Shown one piece after another: positions 27,784-36,011 of a DNA stretch of 64,000 nt (its first letter is position 1; the number at the start of each line of letters is the position of its first letter). Source of the DNA: Pseudopedobacter sp038243635. GTDB lineage: Bacteria; Bacteroidota; Bacteroidia; Sphingobacteriales; Sphingobacteriaceae. A program made the position numbers and the translations under genes. The stretch spans positions 151,861 to 215,860 of the forward strand of contig JBBSQW010000003.1 in NCBI GenBank assembly GCA_038243635.1, in the 5' to 3' direction. Under the pieces are notes generated by a model that saw only the letters and a list, made by a program, of their open reading frames with translations, was not told where the DNA came from and did not search any database.

Positions 27784-29397
27784 ATGATTATGAAAACACA
27801 ATTAAAAAACATTTACTCAATCAAAGGGTTACTGCCGTTGGCCGTAGCGCTTATTCTTGCGGCTTCCTCTTGTAAAAAAGCAGAAAACATCGAAAACCTA
27901 AAAACAGACGAGCCTGCAAAAGAAGCGAAAAGAGGCGTTCAGAACGTAGTAAACTCTGGAAACGCCGATGCTGCTTTTAATGCTTTTAACAATGCTTTTT
28001 TAGTGAATTCGGGAGGGCAAACCTTTTATAAAAAAGCCATTAACAACGGCAATGCTGATGATACTTGGCTGGCTTCGCTTGATATTTTGGTTGCCGAGGA
28101 TGCTTACGAAAGAACCGGCTCTGCAGCACATAAAACTCTTGTTAATGATTTATGTAATACTTGGCTACAAAGAACGCCTACTCCATGGACTTGGGATGGC
28201 TGGAACGATGATATTGGATGGTTTTCAATGGCATTGGTACGTGGCTACCAAATGACGGGGACTGAGCTTTTTTTAACTAAAGCCAGATACGGGTTTGATA
28301 TGGTTTGGGACCGAGGATGGGATACCCAATATAACGGCGGTGGTATTTGGGAACAACAGCCAAATATGACGCCTGCTGGAGATCCTATTAGCAAAGAAGC
28401 ACTATCTAATAATAGCATGGGTATTGTAGCTTGTATGATTTACCAAAGCAACCATGACCAATGGTACCTAGATAGGGCAACCCAAATTTATGATTGGGTA
28501 AGAAACCACATTTATAACCAAAACACCGGGCAGGTTTATACAGGCATAGACCGAAACAACGTAGTAAACACCGGCTTAGCAGTTTATAACCAAGGTTCTT
28601 TTGTTGAGTATGCTAACCTGCTTTACCAAATCACAGGAAATATAAATTATTATAATGATGCTAAAAGAACCGTTGATTATGTTAAAAACAACATGACAAC
28701 AGGCGGCATCATCACCAACAATGCAGAGTACCTAAATACATGGGCAGATATGTTTGCAAGAGGATTGGGACATTTTGTAAGAGATAACCGCCAATGGGAC
28801 ACTTATTATGGATGGATGTCACAAAATGCTAATGCGATTTGGAACAATCGGAGAACAGATTATAACATTACCTGGAACGGTTGGAACCAACAAACCTCGA
28901 ACGATAATGGCTTGGCTACCACAAAGTTTGCAAGTGCTGTATCTTGGCTACAATTTACTCCTGGCGCCAAACCTGATGAAATAATGGGCTCACATAAGAT
29001 TGTGAGTAAACAAAATGGAATAGCTATTGACAATGGCGGAAATAATGCGAACAATGCAGGCATTCTTCTTTGGGGTTCTGCCAGTGGCAACCAAAATCAG
29101 AAATGGAATTTTACCCAAAATTTAGACGGCTCGTGGAATATCATTAGCCAATCAAGCTGGAAAGCGCTAGACGTACCCGGCAGCAACCCTGCCAACAATG
29201 TGCAGATGGTTCAATGGACTGCCAATCGCGGAGACAACCAAAGATGGTGGGTTGATAAACAACCAGACGGAAGCTTTAAGATAACCAATAAGGCATCTGG
29301 CGGCACATTAGACAACTCCAGTTCTGCGGTAAACGGAACTGCTTTAATACAATGGGGTTGGGGCGGTGGACCGCAACAACGTTGGTTGCTTCAATAG
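27784..29397 (+). CDS. GH76 endo-alpha-1,6-mannanase lipoprotein with ricin-type lectin domain (1)
   Basis: A 537-residue lipoprotein (lipobox ASSC, Cys30). The start is ATG 27784, although ATG 27790 two codons on is equally possible. The GH76 (alpha/alpha)6 barrel spans about residues 60-395 with the catalytic Asp pair Asp142-Asp143 in WNDDIGWFSMALVRGY; other marks are DMVWDRGWDTQYNGGGIWEQQP and LSNNSMGIVACMIYQ. Residues about 400-537 form a ricin-type lectin (QNQKWNFTQN, NQRWWVDKQ, PQQRWLLQ). GH76 enzymes cleave the alpha-1,6-mannan backbone of yeast mannan. Lipid anchoring plus a lectin suggests a surface enzyme making large fragments for import. It is monocistronic with its own promoter and terminator. 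Confidence 0.93.
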   Translation: MIMKTQLKNIYSIKGLLPLAVALILAASSCKKAENIENLKTDEPAKEAKRGVQNVVNSGNADAAFNAFNNAFLVNSGGQTFYKKAINNGNADDTWLASLDILVAEDAYERTGSAAHKTLVNDLCNTWLQRTPTPWTWDGWNDDIGWFSMALVRGYQMTGTELFLTKARYGFDMVWDRGWDTQYNGGGIWEQQPNMTPAGDPISKEALSNNSMGIVACMIYQSNHDQWYLDRATQIYDWVRNHIYNQNTGQVYTGIDRNNVVNTGLAVYNQGSFVEYANLLYQITGNINYYNDAKRTVDYVKNNMTTGGIITNNAEYLNTWADMFARGLGHFVRDNRQWDTYYGWMSQNANAIWNNRRTDYNITWNGWNQQTSNDNGLATTKFASAVSWLQFTPGAKPDEIMGSHKIVSKQNGIAIDNGGNNANNAGILLWGSASGNQNQKWNFTQNLDGSWNIISQSSWKALDVPGSNPANNVQMVQWTANRGDNQRWWVDKQPDGSFKITNKASGGTLDNSSSAVNGTALIQWGWGGGPQQRWLLQ

Positions 29398-29415
29398 CGA
29401 AACCATACAAACTTT

Positions 29416-29446
29416 AGCCTCTTCAAATTTGAAGGGGCTTTTTTTA
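29416..29446 (+). terminator. Terminator of GH76 (1)
   Basis: A 9-bp stem (AGCCTCTTC at 29416-29424, GAAGGGGCT at 29431-29439, one G-U pair) with a 6-nt loop is followed by seven T. It lies 18 bp after the stop codon. Confidence 0.8.
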
Positions 29447-29621
29447 TATCTTAAAAATAAACCTGACTCAAAAGTATTTGATGGATTAAATCTTAAACAG
29501 ACTTCTTTTATTGAAGAAGAAATCTTATGGGTGACAGAAGCATGAAATATGTGGCATGAAATTTTTGGATTGGTCTTTTATCATAAGTTTTAAAGGTGCT
29601 TAAAAACGTTGTACAGCAAAA

Positions 29622-29657
29622 AAACCTTAACATCCATAAAATTGAATATTAAGGTTT
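29622..29657 (-). terminator. Probable terminator of GH125
   Basis: Arms AAACCTTAA (29622-29630) and TTAAGGTTT (29649-29657) form a 9-bp stem with an 18-nt loop. On the minus strand a T run follows (A run at about 29618-29625), so it serves the gene ending at 29715. The large loop makes it weaker than the others. Confidence 0.55.
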
Positions 29658-29714
29658 AAAATACATTTACAAAAATCAAACTAGTTTTTTGGTGTTATTT
29701 CAAAAAATCACTTA

Positions 29715-31133
29715 CTAAGCGTTCAGTAATTCCGGCTTTTCGTTATAGGTTTTCCATAATAATTCTCCAAATAAAGTATTTGTCCATGCAAACCACTCAC
29801 GAGTAAAATCTGTTGCATCATCTTTATGAAATCCCTCATGCATAAACCCTGTGCCGCCATGTGTGTTTTGAAGCGACTGAATGCATTCCTTTATTTCTTT
29901 CGGATCATTTGAAGTTAAGCCTTTCATAATAATACTCATAGGCCAAATATAATCCATGCCCACATGTGGCCCACCAATGCCTTCGGCAACTTTTCCTTTA
30001 AAGAAAAAAGGATTTTCGCTAGACCAAACATATTTTCTGGTATTAACATATACCGGATCTTGCCTATCAACAGAGTCCAAATAAGGCATTGCCAATAAAC
30101 TTGGGATATTTGAATCATCCATCAAATTTACACTGCCAAAACCATCAATCTCGAACGCATAAATTTTCCCAAATTTTGGGGTATCTACTATTGCGTGTTC
30201 TTTTAAAGCATTTTCTACTTCCAATGCAAGAGCCAATAGTTCTTTTTCCAATTTAGCGTCGCTATGGGTTGCCTTAATCATCTCAGCTGCTTGTCTTAAA
30301 CTAATTACTGCAAAGAAATTTGAAGGTATTAAAAAAGAAAAAACAGTGGCATCATCACTTGGTCTAAACGCTGATGATATTAAACCAACAGGCTTTACAG
30401 GGTAGCCGTAACCTTTTAGGCTACGTGTATCTGTTGCATTGGCAGTTTCTCTTTGAAAGTGATATGGCCCTCTGCCTTCCTTCTGTTGCTGTTCTTTAAA
30501 AACTTGTAAGGTGGCCTCTATCCCTTTCTTCCAACTCGCATTAAATGGCTTAGTATCTTTCGTTTCTTTCCAATAGTGATAAGCTAAGCGTATTGGATAG
30601 CATAAAGAGTCTATTTCATATTTTCTTTCATGCACACCTGGTTTCATGTCGGTTTTATCGGTTGTCCACTCGCCTACTTTACTATCATCATTATAAAAAG
30701 CGTTTGCGTATGGATCTTTTAATACATAATGGGTTTGCTTGTAAATTACGCCGGCTATCAGTTTTTTAAGTTTCTCATCTTTATTTACAAATTGCAAATA
30801 CGGAAAAACCTGTGCAGAACTGTCTCGTAACCACATCGCATCTATATCGCCGGTGATCACATACGTATCGGGCAACCCGTTTTTCTCTGTATAAAACACC
30901 GTGGTATCTAATGTATTTGGAAAACAGTTTTCAAAAAGCCAACTCAGTTCTGGATTTTTTACCTTTTCTTGAAAAGTTTTGATGGCCTTATCTACCATTT
31001 CGCTGCGAAAATTACGCTTATTAATTGCAACACGTACCACAGGGAATTTTGGAGCCATCGCAAACGAAAATTTGGAGGCTACTAATCCAGCTCCAAGCAA
31101 ACCCGTGTTCTGTAAAAAAATTCTTCTTTTCAT
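29715..31133 (-). CDS. GH125 exo-alpha-1,6-mannosidase
   Basis: A 472-residue enzyme of family GH125 (formerly DUF1237), metal-independent inverting exo-alpha-1,6-mannosidases. Marks are TYVITGDIDAMWLRDSSAQVFPYL, KYEIDSLCYPIRLAYHYWK, GLISSAFRPSDDATVFSFLIPSNFFAV, DSNIPSLLAMPYL, GGPHVGMDYIWPMSIIMK and THGGTGFMHEGF near the end. The N-terminus (MKRRIFLQNTGLLGAGLVA) has a twin-arginine motif followed by a moderately hydrophobic segment, so export through Tat to the periplasm is likely. There it would trim alpha-1,6-mannooligosaccharides imported after GH76 action. It is divergent from the HTCS gene and carries an HTCS-type promoter. Confidence 0.93.
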   Translation of the reverse strand: MKRRIFLQNTGLLGAGLVASKFSFAMAPKFPVVRVAINKRNFRSEMVDKAIKTFQEKVKNPELSWLFENCFPNTLDTTVFYTEKNGLPDTYVITGDIDAMWLRDSSAQVFPYLQFVNKDEKLKKLIAGVIYKQTHYVLKDPYANAFYNDDSKVGEWTTDKTDMKPGVHERKYEIDSLCYPIRLAYHYWKETKDTKPFNASWKKGIEATLQVFKEQQQKEGRGPYHFQRETANATDTRSLKGYGYPVKPVGLISSAFRPSDDATVFSFLIPSNFFAVISLRQAAEMIKATHSDAKLEKELLALALEVENALKEHAIVDTPKFGKIYAFEIDGFGSVNLMDDSNIPSLLAMPYLDSVDRQDPVYVNTRKYVWSSENPFFFKGKVAEGIGGPHVGMDYIWPMSIIMKGLTSNDPKEIKECIQSLQNTHGGTGFMHEGFHKDDATDFTREWFAWTNTLFGELLWKTYNEKPELLNA

Positions 31134-31280
31134 ATTATATTAGTCTGTATTTAATCTTGACATTTAGTCTATTTTTGGACAGCTATTTCTCGTTTTTTTT
31201 AAATACTATGCTACCATTTTTAACATTGCACATGTAGTTATAAGTTTACTAAACGCCTTTAGGTAAAACCGTCCATTTTA

Positions 31281-31336
31281 CAAAGAAGGCAAAATAACCA
31301 ACTCACAGATTGACATTTTCTACATATTTATTGACA
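31281..31336 (-). promoter_or_regulatory. HTCS-type regulated promoter of GH125
   Basis: Minus strand: operator 31314-31336 starting TGTCAATAAATATG, 25 bp, then CTTCTTTG at 31281-31288. Here the 21-bp direct repeat is perfect: TGTCAAT occurs twice, 21 bp apart. It lies 147 bp upstream of the GH125 ATG. Confidence 0.7.
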
Positions 31337-31434
31337 AGATGTACAATTAGACGTTGTTTCTAACATGATAGTAAAAAATATCTTCAAATCATCACTCTTG
31401 CGTGAATACTAATAAATAATTACAGAAAGTCTGT

Positions 31435-31442
31435 TAAATTTG
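31435..31442 (+). promoter_or_regulatory. Candidate -7 element for the HTCS gene
   Basis: TAAATTTG fits the TAnnTTTG consensus and lies 97 bp upstream of the HTCS ATG. I see no clear TTG at the -33 position, so confidence is low. Confidence 0.3.
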
Positions 31443-31539
31443 GGGAACCATTTATAAACGTCAAATGAATTTTAAATTGTTTAAGTTCATTAAAAAAAAC
31501 CAGTCAGTTTAAATTGGTTAGCTTAATTGCAAATTATCC

Positions 31540-34500
31540 ATGAATAGCACAAACCTGTTTTCTTTGAAAAAAAAAACATCTGTTAAATTATATTTAATTA
31601 CTATCCTATCTCTTTTACTTTTTGCGGAAAATGCAAAAACCCAGCCTTTCCCCTACCGGTTTAGCTATTTAACGGTTGACGAAGGGCTATCGCATACTGA
31701 TGCTAATGACATTGCGCAAGATGAAAAAGGATTTATTTGGGTTGCTACCTTTTTTGGATTAGATAGGTACGATGGTTACTCCATAAAAAAGTATTACAAC
31801 AGCAACGAGCCGTTAAACAATGCTTTTAAAAATCGTATAAACTGCATTTACCCCGATAAAAAGGGATTAATATGGCTAGGAACCGAAGCTGGCTTGCAAT
31901 GCTTTGACTCGAGAACCGAAACCTATATTGATTATAAAGAAAGCAACAACAATAGACCCACTTACTTAAAATTATACAAACCAGCCGGCGATACTCTTTT
32001 TGCATTGACAGCCAACCAAATTAAATTATATACGATAAAAGGGAAATCCATTACTGAAAAAAAATTAAACCTTCCGAAAGGATTTAATTGTACAGATATG
32101 GTTACTGATAAGCAAGGCAGAATTTTCCTTACCAGCAATTTAGGCTTATGGGAATTTAAAAGTAACGGCGAATTTAAAAAAATTGGCTTATCAGGCACTT
32201 TGCAAATAGAACTCTCGAGGCTTTATTTTGATGCAAACAATAATTTGATATTGGCTGCAGGAGGTAAAATTTATACCACCACTAGGGTAAAGCAGAACGA
32301 AACGGGTTCGCAAGATGCGTTTTCTGTAACCCAGCAGTTTTCGGTACCAAATGCAGGTATTGTTAAAGATATTGTAAAAGACCGAAATGGCGAATATTGG
32401 TTAAATACCAGTTCGGATCTAATACGGCTGAGTAAAAATTTACAGTTGATCCAAGTTTTAAATAACAAAAATTCGCAACACAAACTAAATTCAAACACTT
32501 TAACAAAAATACTGTTAGACCAGTCCCAATGTTTATGGGTTTGCACCTTTGGAGGTGGAGTAAATTATTTTGATTTAAATGAAAAACTGTTTTATACGCT
32601 GCAACACAATCCCGAGAACCCAAATTCTTTATCGGGTAACCACATTCGGTCTGTGCTGGCAGACGGCGATGATTTATGGGTTGGAACCACAGCAAACGGA
32701 TTAAATTTGTATAACCAAAAAACACAGATCCTTACCCGATACAACAGAAACAACCCAGCGCTAAAATTTAAAAGCGAAGAAATAACAGCATTAACGCTAG
32801 ACAATGCTCGCAACCTGTGGATTGGAAGTACCGGCGGTATTCAGATACTAAAACCTAATCGAAAAGAATTTTGGCAACCGCCTGGTTATGAAAACTTCCC
32901 CAATTATGTGATTGATACTTTTACAAAAGACTATTTTGGTAACATTTGGTTTGGCAACCATTCTGACAGATGTGGCGTAATTTGGAAAGACGAACGCAAT
33001 AATTACCATGTAAAATATTATGGAATTGGGTATTTTATTTTTGCCGATAAAAACAAACCTCAGCTATTTATTTCTAATACAGACGGGTTAAAAAGGATTA
33101 TTGTAAATAAAACAGGAGATATAGTAAAAGAGTACGATTATAAAGCTTCTGCTGCACCAAATTCATTAAGCTCTAACTACACCTATCCGGTTTGTAAACA
33201 AAACGATAGCACTTACTGGGTAGGCACTATTGGTGGTGGCTTAAACCGATTAAAAATTAACAAAAAAGGCGATTTCGACATTAAGATATACAATGAAAAA
33301 TACGGCATTTTTAATGACGTAGAAAGTATGGAAATTGACAATGAGGGTAACATTTGGATGGGAGGCAACGGATTACAGCGCTTTAATCCTAAAACAGAAA
33401 AACTCATTAGATATGATAAAAAAGATGGCTTACAAGGAAATAGCTTTAAAGTAAACTCCTCTTACAAAGGAGCAGACGGTAAGTTATATTTTGGAGGAAT
33501 AAACGGTCTAAATTACTTTACACCTTCGCAAATTAAACCCAACAGTGTTGAAGCAAAACCTATTTTAACAGATATTCTTATTAATAACAGCAGTCCGGCT
33601 TACGGCGAGGTAGATACATCAGAAAACTCCCTCCATCAAATCATCAGTTATTGTAAAGCAATCAAGCTTAATTATTTACAGAACAATTTTGTTGTTTTTT
33701 TTTCGGCAATGCACTTTGCAAACCCCTTAAAATGCAAATACCGCTATAAACTTGAAGGTTTTGATAAAGGATGGAATTATACCGACGGCAAAAATCCGAG
33801 CGCATCTTACAATAATTTAGATTACAAGAGCTATAAATTTGTAGTAGAGGCTAGCAATAATGATGGCGTTTGGAGCAAAACAAGAGCTGAAACCTCCTTT
33901 ATAATAACGCCGCCCTGGTGGAAATCAACAACTGCCAAAACTTTATATTTTTTAATGGCTATCTCGGTTTTAATTGGTATTTACATCTATCAGGCAAGGT
34001 GGTACCGCTTAAAAAGAGAGATGGAGGTAAGAGCTATTAACGAGCAACAACGCGAGGAAAGCCACAAACAAAAAGAGGAATTGTACCAGCAACAGTTAAC
34101 TTTTTTTACCAATATTTCGCATGAGTTTAGAACTCCCTTAACCCTAATTTTAGGACCGTTAGAAAATCTAATCAATCAGAACAAGGATACGTCATTAAAT
34201 TATTCTTATCATCTGATGCTTAAAAACGCAAAAAGATTGATAAACCTGATTAGCGAACTAATGAATTTTAGAAAGGTTTCTGATAGCATGATCAAACTAC
34301 AGGTACAACCGGTTGTTGTTTCTTCTTTTTGTGAAGATCTGGCTTCAGAATTCAACAATCTTTCTATAAGCAAAGACATCAACTTTACTGTTAAAGATTA
34401 TACAGAAAGTAAAAACGGAGAACCTGCTAAAGGATGGTTTGACGTTCAGATATTAGAAAAAGTTCTTTTTAACCTTTTAAACAACGCCTTTAAATACACA

Positions 34501-35724
34501 GATATTGGCGGAAAAGTAAAATTTGAAATTAGCAACAATTTAGACCACTTTAAGCCTTCGTTTGCAACAGGGTTTGAAATTATCAATGAAAATCATAAAG
34601 AAGATCAATACATTTATTTCCGCGTTGCCGATACAGGAATAGGAATATCGGAAGAATCTATTACTAAAATTTTTGAGCGGTACTACCGGATTAGCAGAAA
34701 TCATTTAGGCTCTGGCGTTGGTTTAGCACTTGTTAAAAGTCTTACCTTACTTCACAAAGGCAATATTTATGTTAATAGCGAACGTAATAAGGGTACCGAA
34801 ATTATTATCGCTATTCCTTCACAAAAGAACAACTACGCCGAAACAGAAAAAGCAACTGCTGGCGCAGATTTAGAAACGCAGTTGGAAGCAATAGATAACA
34901 CTGTGCAGATTCCACTAACCAATCAACAAAGTGAGATTAATCGTGAAACCTCTAGATTTAACAAAACGCTACTTTTAGTAGACGATAACCAAGAATTACG
35001 CACCTTTTTAAAACAAGTTTTTGAGCCTTATTATAACATATTAGAGGCAGAAGATGGTGAAGCAGGTGTAGAAGTTGCGACAGCAAAAGCCCCTGATTTG
35101 ATTATAAGCGACGTGATGATGCCCAAAATGGATGGAATTGAGTTTTGCCGAACTTTAAAGCAAAAGTTTGAAACCAGCCACATCCCATTTATTATCTTAT
35201 CTGCCAAAGACGCTTTGGATAGTAAAATAGAAGGAATGGAATCAGGTGCAGATTTTTACTTTGCAAAACCACTAAGTACAGAATTGTTGCTGCTTACGGT
35301 AAATAACATTTTTGAACAGCGAGGGAAACTACGAGAGCATTATGCTAAAAACTATTTATCGGAAGCTACCGAGCTGGTAAAATCTGACAAAGACAAAGAA
35401 TTTTTAAACAAACTGCTAAAGATAATTGAAGATAATATCCAAGAACCAGAGATGGACGTCGATTTTTTATGTACTCATTTATTTATTAGTCGTACTAAAC
35501 TTTATCAAAAGATAAAAAGTATCTCTGACCAATCTGTTGGGGAATTTATAAGAACGATAAGGCTGAAAAAAGCTATTCAAATTATGACACATGAAGATAT
35601 AACCATGAATGAGGTAGCCGATAGAATTGGATTGCAAAGTAGCTCGAATTTTTCGAGAGCATTTAAAAGAGAATACGGTAAATCACCGTTGCAATTTATG
35701 CAAGCCATTAAAGGAGCAGAGTAA
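31540..35724 (+). CDS. Hybrid two-component system regulator (HTCS)
   Basis: A 1394-residue one-protein sensor-regulator. A signal or anchor segment at about 15-34 precedes a periplasmic sensor of two-component-propeller repeats (about 40-720; units such as GLIWLGTEAGLQCFD and GNIWMGGNGLQRF) and a Y_Y_Y domain at about 735-800. One membrane helix lies at about 805-830. In the cytoplasm come a HisKA domain with phosphorylated His861 (NISHEFRTPLTLILGP), a HATPase domain (FNLLNNAFKYT, ADTGIGIS, GSGVGLALVKSL), a receiver domain with Asp1191 (DLIISDVMMPKMDG), and an AraC-type helix-turn-helix at about 1290-1390 (MNEVADRIGLQSSSNFSRAFKREYGKSP). HTCS proteins bind oligosaccharides in the periplasm and activate their PUL. 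It is the best candidate to bind the seven shared operators of this window. Confidence 0.95.
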   Translation: MNSTNLFSLKKKTSVKLYLITILSLLLFAENAKTQPFPYRFSYLTVDEGLSHTDANDIAQDEKGFIWVATFFGLDRYDGYSIKKYYNSNEPLNNAFKNRINCIYPDKKGLIWLGTEAGLQCFDSRTETYIDYKESNNNRPTYLKLYKPAGDTLFALTANQIKLYTIKGKSITEKKLNLPKGFNCTDMVTDKQGRIFLTSNLGLWEFKSNGEFKKIGLSGTLQIELSRLYFDANNNLILAAGGKIYTTTRVKQNETGSQDAFSVTQQFSVPNAGIVKDIVKDRNGEYWLNTSSDLIRLSKNLQLIQVLNNKNSQHKLNSNTLTKILLDQSQCLWVCTFGGGVNYFDLNEKLFYTLQHNPENPNSLSGNHIRSVLADGDDLWVGTTANGLNLYNQKTQILTRYNRNNPALKFKSEEITALTLDNARNLWIGSTGGIQILKPNRKEFWQPPGYENFPNYVIDTFTKDYFGNIWFGNHSDRCGVIWKDERNNYHVKYYGIGYFIFADKNKPQLFISNTDGLKRIIVNKTGDIVKEYDYKASAAPNSLSSNYTYPVCKQNDSTYWVGTIGGGLNRLKINKKGDFDIKIYNEKYGIFNDVESMEIDNEGNIWMGGNGLQRFNPKTEKLIRYDKKDGLQGNSFKVNSSYKGADGKLYFGGINGLNYFTPSQIKPNSVEAKPILTDILINNSSPAYGEVDTSENSLHQIISYCKAIKLNYLQNNFVVFFSAMHFANPLKCKYRYKLEGFDKGWNYTDGKNPSASYNNLDYKSYKFVVEASNNDGVWSKTRAETSFIITPPWWKSTTAKTLYFLMAISVLIGIYIYQARWYRLKREMEVRAINEQQREESHKQKEELYQQQLTFFTNISHEFRTPLTLILGPLENLINQNKDTSLNYSYHLMLKNAKRLINLISELMNFRKVSDSMIKLQVQPVVVSSFCEDLASEFNNLSISKDINFTVKDYTESKNGEPAKGWFDVQILEKVLFNLLNNAFKYTDIGGKVKFEISNNLDHFKPSFATGFEIINENHKEDQYIYFRVADTGIGISEESITKIFERYYRISRNHLGSGVGLALVKSLTLLHKGNIYVNSERNKGTEIIIAIPSQKNNYAETEKATAGADLETQLEAIDNTVQIPLTNQQSEINRETSRFNKTLLLVDDNQELRTFLKQVFEPYYNILEAEDGEAGVEVATAKAPDLIISDVMMPKMDGIEFCRTLKQKFETSHIPFIILSAKDALDSKIEGMESGADFYFAKPLSTELLLLTVNNIFEQRGKLREHYAKNYLSEATELVKSDKDKEFLNKLLKIIEDNIQEPEMDVDFLCTHLFISRTKLYQKIKSISDQSVGEFIRTIRLKKAIQIMTHEDITMNEVADRIGLQSSSNFSRAFKREYGKSPLQFMQAIKGAE

Positions 35725-35952
35725 AACATATAACTTGAGTTCACCCTAATCGTTATTAAATAAGATGTGAGATTTGTATTCCCTGATAGTTACTCAGGAT
35801 AAAACACTATTGTTGATACCGCACAAAGGTATTTGCCATCTAAAAAAAGCTAGTATCACAAAGTCATAAACTTAAAAAACTCTTGTAGAAATTACGGTAA
35901 TTTGTTCGAGATTTTTTTTCAAATGGATAATCAAATTCAGATATAAAAGAAA

Positions 35953-35975
35953 GAGCTTAGTAAAAAACTAAGCTC
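35953..35975 (-). terminator. Terminator of GH92 (2)
   Basis: An 8-bp stem (GAGCTTAG at 35953-35960, CTAAGCTC at 35968-35975) with a 7-nt loop is followed on the minus strand by TTTCTTTT. It lies 36 bp after the GH92 stop. Confidence 0.65.
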
Positions 35976-36011
35976 CTTGTATTTTAATTGGCTAAAGCGA
36001 TAATACTAAAT

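Larger units (their letters stand above)
29398..29714. other. Convergent gap with two terminators
   Basis: The 317-bp gap between convergent GH76 (1) and GH125 genes contains the two terminators listed separately (29416-29446 and 29622-29657). Nothing coding was recognised between them. Confidence 0.6.
31134..31539. other. Divergent intergenic region between GH125 and the HTCS gene
   Basis: This 406-bp gap contains the regulated GH125 promoter (31281-31336, minus strand) and a candidate constitutive promoter for the HTCS gene (31435-31442, plus). No coding sequence was recognised. Confidence 0.7.

Noticed and set aside
31265..31287. ATGGACG-type match resembling the shared operator upstream of GH125
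   Set aside because: The left half (TGTCAAT) is missing, and the match overlaps the -7 and start region of the real promoter at 31281-31336, so it is probably coincidental.
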